DNA from: Diphasiastrum complanatum
Lineage: Eukaryota > Streptophyta > Lycopodiopsida > Lycopodiales > Lycopodiaceae
Direction of reading: 5' to 3'
Assembly (NCBI GenBank): GCA_029204225.1
Contig: CM055097.1
Span: 47,552,617-47,616,616 of the forward strand
Length of the DNA stretch: 64,000 bases
The position numbers and the translations under genes are program-made. The notes under the pieces were generated by a model. That model searched no databases and was not told the origin of the DNA. It saw only the letters and a program-made list of their open reading frames with translations. Below are positions 58,801 through 64,000 of the stretch, one piece after another. The number at the start of each line of letters is the position of its first letter. Position 1 is the stretch's first letter.

Positions 58801-61389
58801 AGACATGCGTCCACTGGATTGAGTCCATTTCAGCTCAATTATGGTTTCAGGCCATTGGGTCTTGCAATCATAGGGATTCCGCATAGGGTACCTAGTGCTG
58901 TAGAGTTTTTGGCTCAGATGCAGCAGAAGCTAGAGTTGGCACGAGATAACTTGTCCAAAGTTGTAGCTAGGGCAGAGAGTTATGCCCGCGAGAATCGTAC
59001 CTATCGGGAATTTGAGAATGGAGATTGGGTGTATTTACTAGTCCCTTCGAAGTCGAAGGTGCTACGCACATGAAAGTGCGCCAAGTTATCTCATAGGTAT
59101 TGTGGACCATGGTTGATCATTAAGAAGGTGAGCCAAGTCCTCGGCGGGGCACGGGGGTGGTACCCTAGGAGTATGATCGAGGTAGGCTCTATATAGAAAC
59201 CGTCGGATATACTGGTGTGTACTCGAGGGGAGATTTGTGATAGCAATACCAAATGAATCCATGAGGAAGTGTGATGCCTGAGAGAACCATGACAGCCGGT
59301 ACCCCTGAGCTTGAAGATGGTGGGAAGATGTAAGCGAAATCCGTGTATATCTCTGCTCTGTATCTGGAAATGCCTGAACTCTCTGGATGTAGGTGATAAG
59401 CTGGAAGGTTGCATCTATCTGGATAGGAGGAGTGGCAAACTCAGCAAGGATGATCTCATGTGGAACAGAAGGCTTCGCTCGAATCATGCGAGCTAACATG
59501 GTGGTCTGCAGACGTGAAATGCTGGCCCAATGTGAAGAGGAGAGGCCTGTACACCATACCTTTGCTGCATACAAGGCTGAAGGGGTGAAAAGAGTGTCAA
59601 AAAGTCTACACTTACTCGGAACATCTCGAATAGACTTACGAAAACAGAACCTCTCTAACTGAACAAGGGAAGAGTGACCTTTCCCAAGTCTAGTAGTAGC
59701 CGCTTGTCTCATACTGAACGTAGGACCAGTGAAGAGTACACCCAAGTAAGTGTATGAAGAGACCACACCTAGAGGATGTCCGTCAAAAGTAAGCTCCTGA
59801 CGCTGCATGAAAGCCCGAGAAGTGTTGAAGACCATAACTTTGGTCTTCGCCATGTTCACCCAAAGGCCCCAACGGGCACAGAAAGTATATAAGCAATCCA
59901 ACTGTCTCTGGAATCCCTCTTTGGTATGAGATACTAGTACCACATCATCCGCATAGAGGAGAATAGCAATCAGAATGCTGCCAAGTCTACAACCGGCACC
60001 GCCACACTGAGAAATGACCCTCTCCAACTCATCAATGTATAGTCCAAAAAGAACTGGTGAAAGAGAGCATCCCTGCTTCACCCCGATAGTACTCCAAATA
60101 TGCTCAGAAATACCACTGCTATGTCGAAAACAGCCCAGAACTCTCTCATAGAGAACCATGACAACCAGAATGATATCCGCCAAGAAGCCTAGATCATGAA
60201 GTCTTTGAATGAGCAAGGAGCGTGGGACAGAATCGAAGGCTTTCTTGAAGTCTACAAAACGATAGTAAACCTTTTCCTTCCTGTACTTAGCTTCCTCGAT
60301 AAGATTTTGGAGGGTGAAGATATGATCGGAGGTGGAGTAGTGAGATTCCGTTGCCTGTCCCAGTGCATGCAATCTCCTGGACTCTGCCTCTGTACTAACT
60401 ACAGAGACTGAAGGATGGTGCCATATAACTTCGTGAGAACATGCCCAATCATGATATTGCGGTAATTACCAAGGATCATGGGGTCACCATTTTTATGGAT
60501 AGGATGGATGATGTTGGTGCACCAAGAGGATGGGAAGCCCGCGACAACAACGTGGTTAAGGAGAGTGGCTAGGGTGGGAGCAAGTGTCGACAGCGTGGAT
60601 CAGTAGCTCAGATTCAAGATCCTCAATGTCTCTAGTTTGGTGAGTTTTCAGTTTCTTATTGGCCGCAAGGACCAGATCAGGGGTAAAGAAGGTAAAGTCA
60701 GATGGTCGTGGCGAGATAGAGATAGGGGTGTTTGTGGGTATGGTACATAGGCTAGCAGCGTAGTCGGTCCAAATACAGAGGTCATCCAGGAGAGGGGGTG
60801 GGGCAATAGATATATCCTATTAACTTACGAGTAACTGTACTCTCAATTGATATGCCTATGCTTTTATTCCCCATTAAGTACCGATGCCCAGGAAAGAGTT
60901 TCCTCTTTTTGTTGCTCAATCTTGTGCTCTAGTTCTTGTATCATGGTGGTAGTCAATTCTGAGGCTGCAACCTGTTTAGTGCTGATTATTTGCTCCGATG
61001 AGGCAACTTTGGACTGCAACAAATTCTTGTCTTCGATTAAGGAGACCACTAATCCCTGTAGCTTGTGAAAGTTCTTTCTTCATAATCTGGAAATCCGCTT
61101 TAAACTGATCTACCTCCCAAGAGGAGAAAAGTTCGGTTGATTTGGAGGGAGTGTATGGGATGGGTACTGTGGATGGAGGTATTGCGGTTTCTTGGCCGAT
61201 TGGAATAGGCAGATCAGCGTGGGTGGATTTCAGAGAAGAAGAAGAAGACGTGGCATGTGAGGACAGGCAGAGGGCAGGTACAGAAGGCGGCAGACAGGAG
61301 GGAGGCAGGCTGGAGGTGAAGGCAGGAGGTACTGCGTGGCAGGCAGTTGTGCATTTTTTTCAGGCAGCGCTACAGTAGAACGAGTGGGG

Positions 61390-61456
<67 letters not shown>

Positions 61457-62807
61457 CATATTCTAACACAAAGGAGAAGTGTCTAGTAAGAACTGTTGCT
61501 CTTCGGTGACTTTGGAAAAGATGCGTTTCATTGCTCACATAGGCCTTGTGTTTTTGCAAGCTCACATGTTTTTGACATTTTTGCTTTTGTACAAGAGCCA
61601 TGCAAGAAAAATTACTATGCTGATTCGCTTTGCAAGAATCCTAAACTTGAAGCTTTTATGTTCTTTTGCAGAATCTGGAGACAAACCCACATCATTATTC
61701 ATCTATGCTGGCTTACCTTGGTGGAAAAACAGTAATGTCCTGGAGTGAGATTATCTATATTTTGAAGTGACTTATCAGAAGAGAGAATTCTAGGTTTTTG
61801 AGGAAACGAGGCTCCTTCAATCGAAGTCATTTTCTTGAAGACAGTATTCATGTTGCCTTCCTTGCAGATTTATTTTTGAGACGGTTGCTGCTTGCTTCTT
61901 GGATAAAGTGAAACAGTTTGCTTGCTTGTAAATTTCTACCAAAGTTTTTTGGATCTCATGTATCTTTACTTCTGAGCTAGATTGTTCTTGTGTTTTTGTA
62001 TAGGTGGCAAATATGGCAGACATTGTAGGAGTTGGGGTACATTTTAATGCATTTGTTCGCTGGGGAGACAAGGTAAGGTTTTAGATCTGACATACTTCTG
62101 TAGTTGTATTTGTGCCATTTATGCTATTTGAATACAAAAAATTGCACCACTGGCTTTAGATTTTGATTTCCTTCTAACCTGTGCATTGCAGACCATCAAA
62201 TATGGTGTTATTGGCCTAGATAGTCTGGTTCAAGATATTTTTACATGGAAAGCTCTTTACATAAGTGGTCGCCTTCAAAAGCCAGTGGGTCACTGGATCG
62301 AATTCTTCTTGGAAATTTGCTACTACAGCTGATCATTAATTTTGGGTTAAATCATAGCATGATTGATTTTTGCAACCCCATAAAGTACTTTTTTTCCTTG
62401 CCAGACTGGTAACTGTGCCTATTTATGGAGCTTGTAGCTTTGAAAAATTTTCTAATAGAAAAAAAAATGCCTTTTTAATTTTAGGGCATTCAATGGTACC
62501 GTATATCCCTACGTTCACTTCACTTAAATATGCATAGGCTTATTCATCATACGATTATTTTTGATATCTGGTCCTTAGGATGACGTTTTGCTATTGTGAA
62601 TGATCTTTCTTCAGTATTTATAATTTTTGTACCTTTGATGTTTAGAAGCTTTGAAAAAGCAATGATTTAATACCGATGATCTGACCAATGCATCCTTTGC
62701 AGGTCCGTGTCATTGTGGATAACGCTGGACTGGAAAAGGCAAACAGAGTGAATCTTCAAGCAGCAGTCTGTGCTGCATTGCTGCTACTGCCACAAGAATT
62801 CTCAGAG
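39214..62807 (+). CDS. TAM41-type mitochondrial CDP-diacylglycerol synthase (multi-exon, 3' end outside window)
   Basis: Phosphatidate cytidylyltransferase of the TAM41/MMP37 family, known to act at the mitochondrial inner membrane, making CDP-diacylglycerol from phosphatidic acid and CTP as a precursor of cardiolipin. Six exons give 167 codons, about half the usual 320-350. Diagnostic segments in order: IEFAFAYGSGVFPQ (nucleotidyltransferase GS signature, residues 18-30), MVDYILAV with the conserved Asp, QWHSE joined to NLETNPHHYSSMLAYLGG, VGVGVHFNAFV, IKYGVIGLDSL, LYISGRLQKP, VRVIVDN, and LQAAVCAALLLLP. All five junctions are phase 0 with GT/AG borders and no exon has a stop, so the gene looks functional. 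The remaining C-terminal exons should be right of 64000. Intron 2 is about 17.2 kb and full of transposons. No close gene neighbours are seen. Confidence 0.87.
39331..44445 (+). other. TAM41 intron 1 (about 5.1 kb)
   Basis: Begins GTTTGG and ends CAACTGTTAG. It holds a gypsy tail fragment (43050-43300) and otherwise unrecognised AT-rich DNA. Open frames at 41035-41397 (minus), 42319-42573 and others match nothing I know. A short minus-strand stretch at 41990-41870 reads RWANQKAQREQENNAPETG before a stop and may be the end of an unrecognised transposon protein. Confidence 0.7.
43050..43300 (+). pseudogene. Gypsy pol C-terminal tail fragment
   Basis: KVDDWVYRRIPKDSKA, a frameshift, then YCGPFQIIRNIGSLAYELDL and LTAHPVFHVSQLKLNLHEDD. 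This is the conserved segment after the integrase core of Ty3/gypsy pol (GPF.I....G..AY.L.LP.....HPVFHVS.LK). It lies inside TAM41 intron 1, with no other part of the element nearby. Confidence 0.85.
44446..44502 (+). CDS. TAM41 exon 2
   Basis: 19 codons between CTGTTAG| and GAG|GTACCT. Encodes MVDYILAVSCPSQWHSE after Ala-Pro. The VDYIL Asp is a conserved catalytic-site residue of the family. The exon continues in phase to exon 3, 17 kb away (HSE + NLE). Confidence 0.88.
44814..44868. repeat. (GA)n microsatellite
   Basis: About 27 GA units in TAM41 intron 2. Confidence 0.95.
45107..45143. repeat. Short gypsy LTR-end fragment
   Basis: TGTTACGTGCTTACTAAACC... matches TGTTATGTGCTTGCTAAACC at 54031, the LTR end beside a minus-strand primer site. 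Here only about 37 bp remain, joined to plus-strand gypsy pol. Confidence 0.6.
45150..45768 (+). pseudogene. Gypsy RT end and RNase H fragment
   Basis: VVDWPVPQTVKQVKSFLGF and FRRFIEDYAKVAAPLNNLTKG are the RT C-terminus and connection. They are followed by FEKLKTLIVSAPILQIAD and VRTDASDLAIGAVLL, the RNase H start. After a stop at about 45489 come KFTGPQLPYTAQEKELFAII, YMDHQPLKYF, a stop, and RKARWAELMQEFDHELCYI. It is interrupted at about 45768 by the inverted-repeat element. The integrase of the same element resumes at 52115. Confidence 0.88.
46475..46765. repeat. (CA)n-rich degenerate microsatellite
   Basis: Interrupted CACACA/ACACTCAC runs with ATCTCAAGACTCAC phrases repeated (near 46510, 46576 and 46730). 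The open frame through it (46466-46894) is a repeat artefact. Confidence 0.9.
46779..46845. repeat. (CT)n microsatellite
   Basis: About 33 CT units next to the (CA)n region, inside the inverted-repeat element. Confidence 0.95.
47003..47170 (+). repeat. Family E 5' LTR, internally deleted
   Basis: The first ~130 bp match 51260 onward. The rest of the LTR (about 690 bp) is missing, including the TTCGCGAA array and the CCCTACA end. The leftover runs straight into the primer-site region. Confidence 0.85.
47176..47256 (+). other. Triplicated primer-binding site
   Basis: TGGTATCAGAGC occurs at 47176-47187 and 47211-47222. A decayed third copy, TGGTATCTTCGC, lies at 47245-47256. The spacing is about 35 bp and the surrounding GATA(C/T)AGTGG / CATACA words also repeat. 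The site is complementary to initiator tRNA-Met. Confidence 0.85.
47323..48130 (+). pseudogene. Copia E gag with two CCHC knuckles
   Basis: ATG at 47323. LDPEGSNYLIWNLKTSLILKG is the copia gag start, followed by WVDPIEEKP and WSLRNDKAIAIIVSSV. A stop at about 47599 and frameshifts follow. The later part is Lys-rich (47820-48000) and ends in two zinc knuckles, CNRCKRSGHTEDKC and CTHCHKRGHAAVDC (48030-48130). It would package element RNA. Confidence 0.88.
48280..48430 (+). pseudogene. Copia E protease remnant
   Basis: VLDSPHILFSRNKYC (about 48294-48340) aligns with the copia protease active site, but the DSG triad reads DSP. A frameshift leads to ILGDGSNTW. It is catalytically dead as read. 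Confidence 0.7.
48650..49916 (+). pseudogene. Copia E pre-integrase, integrase and linker
   Basis: ILWHKRLCHVNMEALYQA, then CESCLKGKMTRTPF (zinc-binding half). The core follows: LEIVHSDICGPFG, YFITFIDDFSKF, CTDRGGEYISNEF and TPQHNGIAERRNRTLMEGARCM, preserving the D-D-E catalytic pattern. A stop interrupts at about 49248. Then TPHEIWWKSKPKPNL, HVRTFGCAVYMHIPD and FLVGFELHLSYYRVYALETG. The linker contains a short repeat (ESNSKPTESNSKP) and ends RQRKPPERCG. It would insert the element DNA into the host genome. Confidence 0.92.
49917..50579 (+). pseudogene. Copia E reverse transcriptase
   Basis: IQAMEDEMSSMYKNNVWTL, KQVKCKWIYKI, a stop at about 50028, KYKARLVAKGFSQKYGIDY, DTFSPVVKHTSIRLL, IYGLKQAARQWY and the catalytic AVYVDDMLIFS (YVDD at 50457-50468). 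A stop at 50577 follows LGEAKIYLGL. Apart from stops at the borders, the RT core from 50070 is open for 169 codons. Confidence 0.92.
50593..51250 (+). pseudogene. Copia E RT thumb and RNase H
   Basis: YTKDH, NMLECKGEHTPMIPG and RRLIGSLLYLADNTRPDIAFAIYRLSQYN (RT end), a frameshift and probable deletion at about 50853, then SCEVEYVAATKMANELIWI, VLLMDNTSAIYLTKDPVSHSKTKHIAIKYHVIRDLV and MAVDIFTKPLSKALFEKQR (RNase H, 50900-51215). The purine tract GAGAGGGAGC directly precedes the 3' LTR. Confidence 0.9.
51260..52114 (+). repeat. Family E 3' LTR (855 bp)
   Basis: TGTAGAACACC to CCCTACA. It contains a dense array of TTCGCGAA-like palindromes at 51370-51670 (for example GTCGCGAACAATTCGCGAAA). The downstream third matches the end of the solo LTR at 8009-8955. 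Confidence 0.93.
52115..52690 (+). pseudogene. Gypsy integrase fragment (continues the 45150-45768 element)
   Basis: LTKKDKKIAEQFTSRDGLLFWNGKVRVPED, then HECHG-type H-H-C-C zinc region (ECHGIPCAGHLDIHRS, CKPCQLAKAERL), RWESISMDFVVGL, IWVVVDKLTKLAVFI, and LASDIVSDRDPKFTGHF with the first two catalytic Asp residues. It breaks off after FTGHF, before the catalytic Glu, and is followed by an inverted gag. In the order of the element it follows the RNase H piece left of the copia insertion. Confidence 0.88.
52700..53342 (-). pseudogene. Gypsy gag fragment, minus strand
   Basis: Minus-strand ATG at about 53342 opens MEPIQSKEDEPMSTSIV, then LINNLLQHILDMQAKHN, LCTIKLDSFF, SHFSMHDSTDDNKISMVVIY, LRGKAFT, and KTWEEFCKALKVAFLP (about 52985-52935). 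This is the Retrotrans_gag layout of Ty3/gypsy elements (…YLRGKA..W......TWEEF...L...F.P). Stops and frameshifts are present. Its primer site lies at 54016-54029. Confidence 0.75.
53343..54015 (-). other. Leader of the minus-strand gypsy, with a C25 run
   Basis: Non-coding between the primer site and the gag start. A run of 25 C (53676-53700) lies within it, a probable place of length error. The plus-strand frame 53671-53931 is an artefact of that run. Confidence 0.5.
53676..53700. repeat. Poly-C homopolymer (25)
   Basis: C25 on the plus strand, preceded by GTGCG. Its true length is uncertain. Confidence 0.9.
54016..54029 (-). other. Primer-binding site of the minus-strand gypsy
   Basis: Minus strand TGGTATCAGAGCCA, two bases from an LTR end reading ...CACATAACA. 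Initiator tRNA-Met type. It orients the gag at 53342-52700. Confidence 0.85.
54031..54791. other. LTR end of the minus-strand gypsy and unassigned sequence
   Basis: 54031 onward (TGTTATGTGCTTGC) is the inner end of the minus-strand gypsy 5' LTR. Its outer border was not found. The rest, up to the gag ATG at 54792, shows no domain and may include the leader of the plus-strand gypsy. Confidence 0.45.
54792..55860 (+). pseudogene. Gypsy gag with zinc knuckle
   Basis: ATG at 54792 starts MEDDRVDIPLSPPV and a Pro/Ser-rich N-terminus. A frameshift at about 55120 leads to VDQWLHKWEEYFDL and WWCKLLKSNQAPSTWLEFKRAF. Another frameshift at about 55380 leads to YADRYRETLIKIPEEI and VHKFIFGLHEELRPSV (capsid C-terminus). 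A knuckle, CFFCLGKHLFKDC, follows at about 55786-55824. Confidence 0.85.
55861..56584 (+). pseudogene. Gypsy protease region
   Basis: The frame continues from the knuckle without a break (open 55678-56584). VLVLFDTGSSHNIINSRVV (about 56053-56110) holds the retropepsin DTG active site. FDIVLGKRWHASKQPTIDF (about 56270-56325) is the conserved end of the domain. Ends at TAG 56584, just before the RT segment. Confidence 0.9.
56585..57290 (+). pseudogene. Gypsy reverse transcriptase
   Basis: After a stop at 56668: HRIELVPGASPVCRPPYRM, LKLGYICPSYSPFASPILL, KKDGSFRMCVDYRGLNKITV and KIDLKSG, then a TAA at 57010, [21 protein letters not shown], and the catalytic NFIDDILVFS (FIDD at 57175-57186). A TAG at 57283 ends the frame, which resumes at once. 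Only three nonsense changes separate it from an open RT. Confidence 0.92.
57291..58000 (+). pseudogene. Gypsy RT connection and RNase H
   Basis: VEYLGHVVTAEGISVDPAKV, FLGFCKFYWRFVRNYS, FENLKESVATAPVLKIVD and DLETNASGIAVGAALGQEG (RNase H start; Asn replaces the usual Asp in TDAS). Then RYPTHKQELYAIIHALKVW, a frameshift at about 57765 and a small deletion, LKYFCTQPDLKGRQARWAEL, and RRGKENVVADALSR. The TDAS to TNAS change would remove a catalytic Asp. Confidence 0.88.
58108..59073 (+). pseudogene. Gypsy integrase and tail
   Basis: Open for 321 codons from 58108. HHCC zinc region (HECHDSPCVGHPGIDKT, CTTCQ). Catalytic D-D-E: SISMDFIVGLPKTQ (first Asp), SIVSDKDPKFTGNFW (second Asp), and QTDGQTERVNQIL (Glu). 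Then YNDKRHASTGLSPFQLNYG and the C-terminal ENRTYREFENGDWVYLLVP. After a frameshift, LSHRYCGPWLIIKK follows at about 59080-59125, before the LINE junction. The longest intact pol domain in the window. Confidence 0.93.
59135..60815 (-). pseudogene. LINE ORF2 (reverse transcriptase), endonuclease missing
   Basis: Minus strand. The N-terminal RT part in two frames (WCTNIIHPIHKNGDPMILGNYRNI and GHVLTKLYG, about 60520-60425) is followed by an open frame of 428 codons (60372-59086). That frame has DFKKAFDSVPR (residues 41-51), GVKQGCSLSPVLFGLYIDEL (97-115) and the catalytic YADDVVLVS (140-148; 59955-59929). These are the blocks of a non-LTR retrotransposon RT. No apurinic endonuclease domain precedes it. 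The last ~15 residues of the open frame come from the adjoining gypsy, so the LINE ends at about 59135. No poly(T) tail is seen there. Confidence 0.88.
60870..61390 (-). pseudogene. Coiled-coil ORF1-like fragment, probably of the same LINE
   Basis: Minus strand. A Pro/Ser-rich N-terminal part (PIPIGQETAIPPSTVPIPYT, about 61215-61155) leads to SWEVDQFKADFQIMKKELSQA. After a frameshift near 61065 comes a 61-codon frame (61049-60864) rich in heptad-like Glu/Lys/Leu spacing: LLQSKVASSEQI, MIQELEHKIEQQKEE and WASVLNGE. It lies directly upstream of the LINE RT on the same strand, as an ORF1 would. No named domain is recognised. Confidence 0.5.
61395..61453. repeat. (GA)n microsatellite
   Basis: About 29 GA units at the 5' end of the LINE-related region. 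Confidence 0.95.
61454..61671. other. End of TAM41 intron 2
   Basis: Pyrimidine-rich toward its end and closes with TTTTATGTTCTTTTGCAG at 61671. Open frames at 61479-61748 and 61496-61735 cross the exon in the wrong phase and are rejected. Confidence 0.6.
61672..61731 (+). CDS. TAM41 exon 3
   Basis: 20 codons between TTTTGCAG| and ACA|GTAATG. Encodes NLETNPHHYSSMLAYLGGKT, matching the strongly conserved NL..N..HY segment of the family. Phase 0 on both sides. Confidence 0.9.
62004..62072 (+). CDS. TAM41 exon 4
   Basis: 23 codons between TTTTGTATAG| and AAG|GTAAGG. Encodes VANMADIVGVGVHFNAFVRW and GDK. VGVGVHFN is a family hallmark. Phase 0 on both sides. Confidence 0.92.
62192..62284 (+). 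CDS. TAM41 exon 5
   Basis: 31 codons between GCATTGCAG| and CCA|GTGGGT. Encodes TIKYGVIGLDSLVQD and WKALYISGRLQKP; KYGV and GRLQKP are invariant-like in the family. The donor GTGGGT was chosen because it keeps phase 0 and rebuilds the expected KPV junction with exon 6. Reading on gives a stop at 62329. Confidence 0.9.
62703..62807 (+). CDS. TAM41 exon 6
   Basis: 35 codons between CCTTTGCAG| and GAG|GTGATT. Encodes VRVIVDNAGLEKANRVNLQA and AVCAALLLLPQEFSE, the conserved helix after the GRLQKP motif. The open frame runs on to 62894, but the sequence after FSE no longer matches, so the donor at 62808 is preferred. The next exon (EDLY...SYMGD-like) was not found up to 64000. Confidence 0.87.
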
Positions 62808-63234
62808 GTGATTCCACAACATCTAGTTCACACCGTGACAATTTTGTGTCTAGAAACTCAGGCCAAATATGCTAGCCTCACAATCAAGTTTTGATATGTA
62901 AGTTTTACTCCAAGATAGTTGTGGCTAAATTTGTTTTCTCAGAGGCACTTCTACAACATCCATTGTGTTGAGTTTCTTTCTTCACATATTATAGAGCTAC
63001 AATTGATTTCTACTTCCTTCACAATTGCCAATCTTGAAGTAAGCATGTTTTTTGTAAACTGTAATTAGACGTTGATGAAGCACTTGAATTGCACGTCTTC
63101 TTCCTTTTCTTCTTACAGTACAATTTTTTTTAATCCAAAGCTAACACACTTTAGGTGGTGTTGCAGAAACATCACGATTGATCTGAGACTTACATTCCCA
63201 GTGTTATTTTGGCCTACAGGTGATTGGCAGTAAC
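62808..63234 (+). other. Start of TAM41 intron 6
   Basis: Begins GTGATT. AT-rich, with no recognised exon. Confidence 0.5.
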
Positions 63235-63470
63235 CTAAATGTCCGAACTATGAACGTGAAACAAGAATCATAATCAATAAAGATAGATTGTAGAATTCCA
63301 TGCAAATGAAAAATCTTTGACAAGAACAATCATGCGCACCGCTTTGTAGTAAGAGTGACTCGAACATGAATGAGATGTGCCTGCCTCAAAAGCCCATCGA
63401 CAACAACCTAACAACTGTCACGACTGTACTGGGTCTTAGGAAGTCCGAGTATGAAATTCATGGACTGACT
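63235..63470 (-). pseudogene. Old gypsy integrase fragment
   Basis: Minus strand: SMNFILGLPKTQYSRD, then a stop, VVVDGLLRQAHLI, TTKRCA, and HLHGILQSIFIDYDSCF. It lines up with the integrase core at 58380-58610 (SMDFIVGLPKTQ...VVVDRFSKIAHFI...LHGLLKSIVSDKD) but is heavily mutated. It lies in the last visible TAM41 intron. Confidence 0.72.
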
Positions 63471-64000
63471 AAGAGGAATATGCTAATGCTATAGGGGGAC
63501 CAAGTGTACTATGTTCCGGAACCTTTCGGAAATTTTGGACGTTTATTAGTACCCCTAATGTTGCCATTTAGGATTAATTGGGATTATTGGGCCATGCCTG
63601 CTTGCTAATTCTAGGGGCCCTTACCTATATTTAGTATAGTCAAGTTAGAATTTAGCTAGACTCAAGTTCGAGATTGTAGTGCTTGATTTGAAGCACAAGT
63701 TTTGCTATGGATAGGTGTTGGTGCTTTTTACCATATAGACATTAACTAGGCAATTGCTTTTAGGCTGCTTGTCTGCGTTCTATACCACATGTTCTTCTTC
63801 CAAGAAGACCGTCCACTTCCTAATCTAATCTTCCAAAACTCTGTCTGTTGTGAAGCTCTCCAGGAATCTACGGTCACCGAAGGGAATTTTGGTCTCACCC
63901 TAATATTCCTAAAGTTGATAGATTAAGAAAGAGAAAAGAATGTGTAGGAATTTTATCCATTGAAGAACAAATTTGATACAATGATTAATTATTCGTGCAA
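63471..64000. other. Unrecognised end of window
   Basis: No exon or domain is seen. Could be part of the LTR or interior of the gypsy fragment next to it, since it holds an LTR-like TATA region (CCTATATTTAGTATAG, near 63625). Confidence 0.35.

Larger units (their letters stand above)
54792..59130 (+). mobile_element. Gypsy gag-pol, nearly full length (chromovirus-like order)
   Basis: One gag-pol region in the order gag, CCHC, protease, RT, RNase H, integrase, tail. It is interrupted by a few stops and frameshifts but is the best preserved pol in the window. Integrase last in pol is the Ty3/gypsy order. No LTRs were identified. The right end is cut at about 59130 by a LINE on the opposite strand. 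Confidence 0.88.
44503..61671 (+). other. TAM41 intron 2, about 17.2 kb, transposon-filled
   Basis: Starts GTACCT and ends TTCTTTTGCAG. The family motif spanning the junction (QWHSENL...HHY) is intact when exons 2 and 3 are joined in phase 0. Inside lie gypsy pieces, an inverted-repeat element, a copia, a second gypsy and a LINE, listed separately. Confidence 0.85.

Noticed and set aside
61479-61748. 89- and 79-codon plus-strand frames over the TAM41 exon 3 region
   Set aside because: They read exon 3 in the wrong phase; the third frame gives the conserved NLETNPHHYSS segment with proper splice sites.

Overview
The window looks like nuclear DNA of a plant with a large, repeat-rich genome. 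It holds many broken Ty1/copia and Ty3/gypsy retrotransposons with plant-type primer sites (tRNA-iMet and tRNA-Asp), a LINE, long (GA)n microsatellites, and one host gene split into short exons by very large introns. A fern or another large-genome vascular plant fits best. That is inference; nothing here fixes the species.

The one host gene I can support is on the + strand, from 39214 to beyond the right edge. It encodes a TAM41-type mitochondrial CDP-diacylglycerol synthase (phosphatidate cytidylyltransferase). I assembled six exons by eye (39214-39330, 44446-44502, 61672-61731, 62004-62072, 62192-62284, 62703-62807). All junctions are phase 0, no exon contains a stop, and together they give 167 codons. 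Intron 1 is about 5.1 kb. Intron 2 is about 17.2 kb and is filled with nested transposons. The C-terminal exons should lie past 64000.

Layout. 1-2460: a 69-bp tandem repeat, a G-box/ACGT-rich non-coding stretch and a 267-bp tandem duplication. About 5.2-9.46 kb: the 5' part of an old gypsy-like element (tRNA-Asp primer site, gag), split by a solo copia LTR with a perfect 5-bp target duplication. 9459-19156 (-): a large retrotransposon with no recognisable coding capacity (LARD-like), with a deleted copia element nested at 13430-17014. 19514-22370 (+): a second LARD copy lying head to head with the first. It still carries the unoccupied version of the nested copia insertion site. 22371-25709 (+): a copia element that has lost integrase and most of RT. 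25.7-35.7 kb: a patchwork of copia and gypsy fragments on both strands, including a repeat-flanked RT/RNase H block at 32.8-34.3 kb. 35.7-39.2 kb: region upstream of TAM41, with (GA)n tracts and a MITE-like inverted repeat. 44.5-61.7 kb (TAM41 intron 2): a gypsy pol split by an inverted-repeat element and by a nearly complete copia (47003-52114, target duplication ACGAG), then a minus-strand gypsy gag with its primer site, a nearly full gypsy gag-pol (54792-59130), and a minus-strand LINE lacking its endonuclease (59135-61390).

All transposon reading frames carry stops, frameshifts or internal deletions and look non-autonomous. The most informative points are the TAM41 gene surviving around a 17-kb transposon-filled intron, the head-to-head LARD pair with its internal empty-site control, and the arrays of short palindromes in several LTRs.
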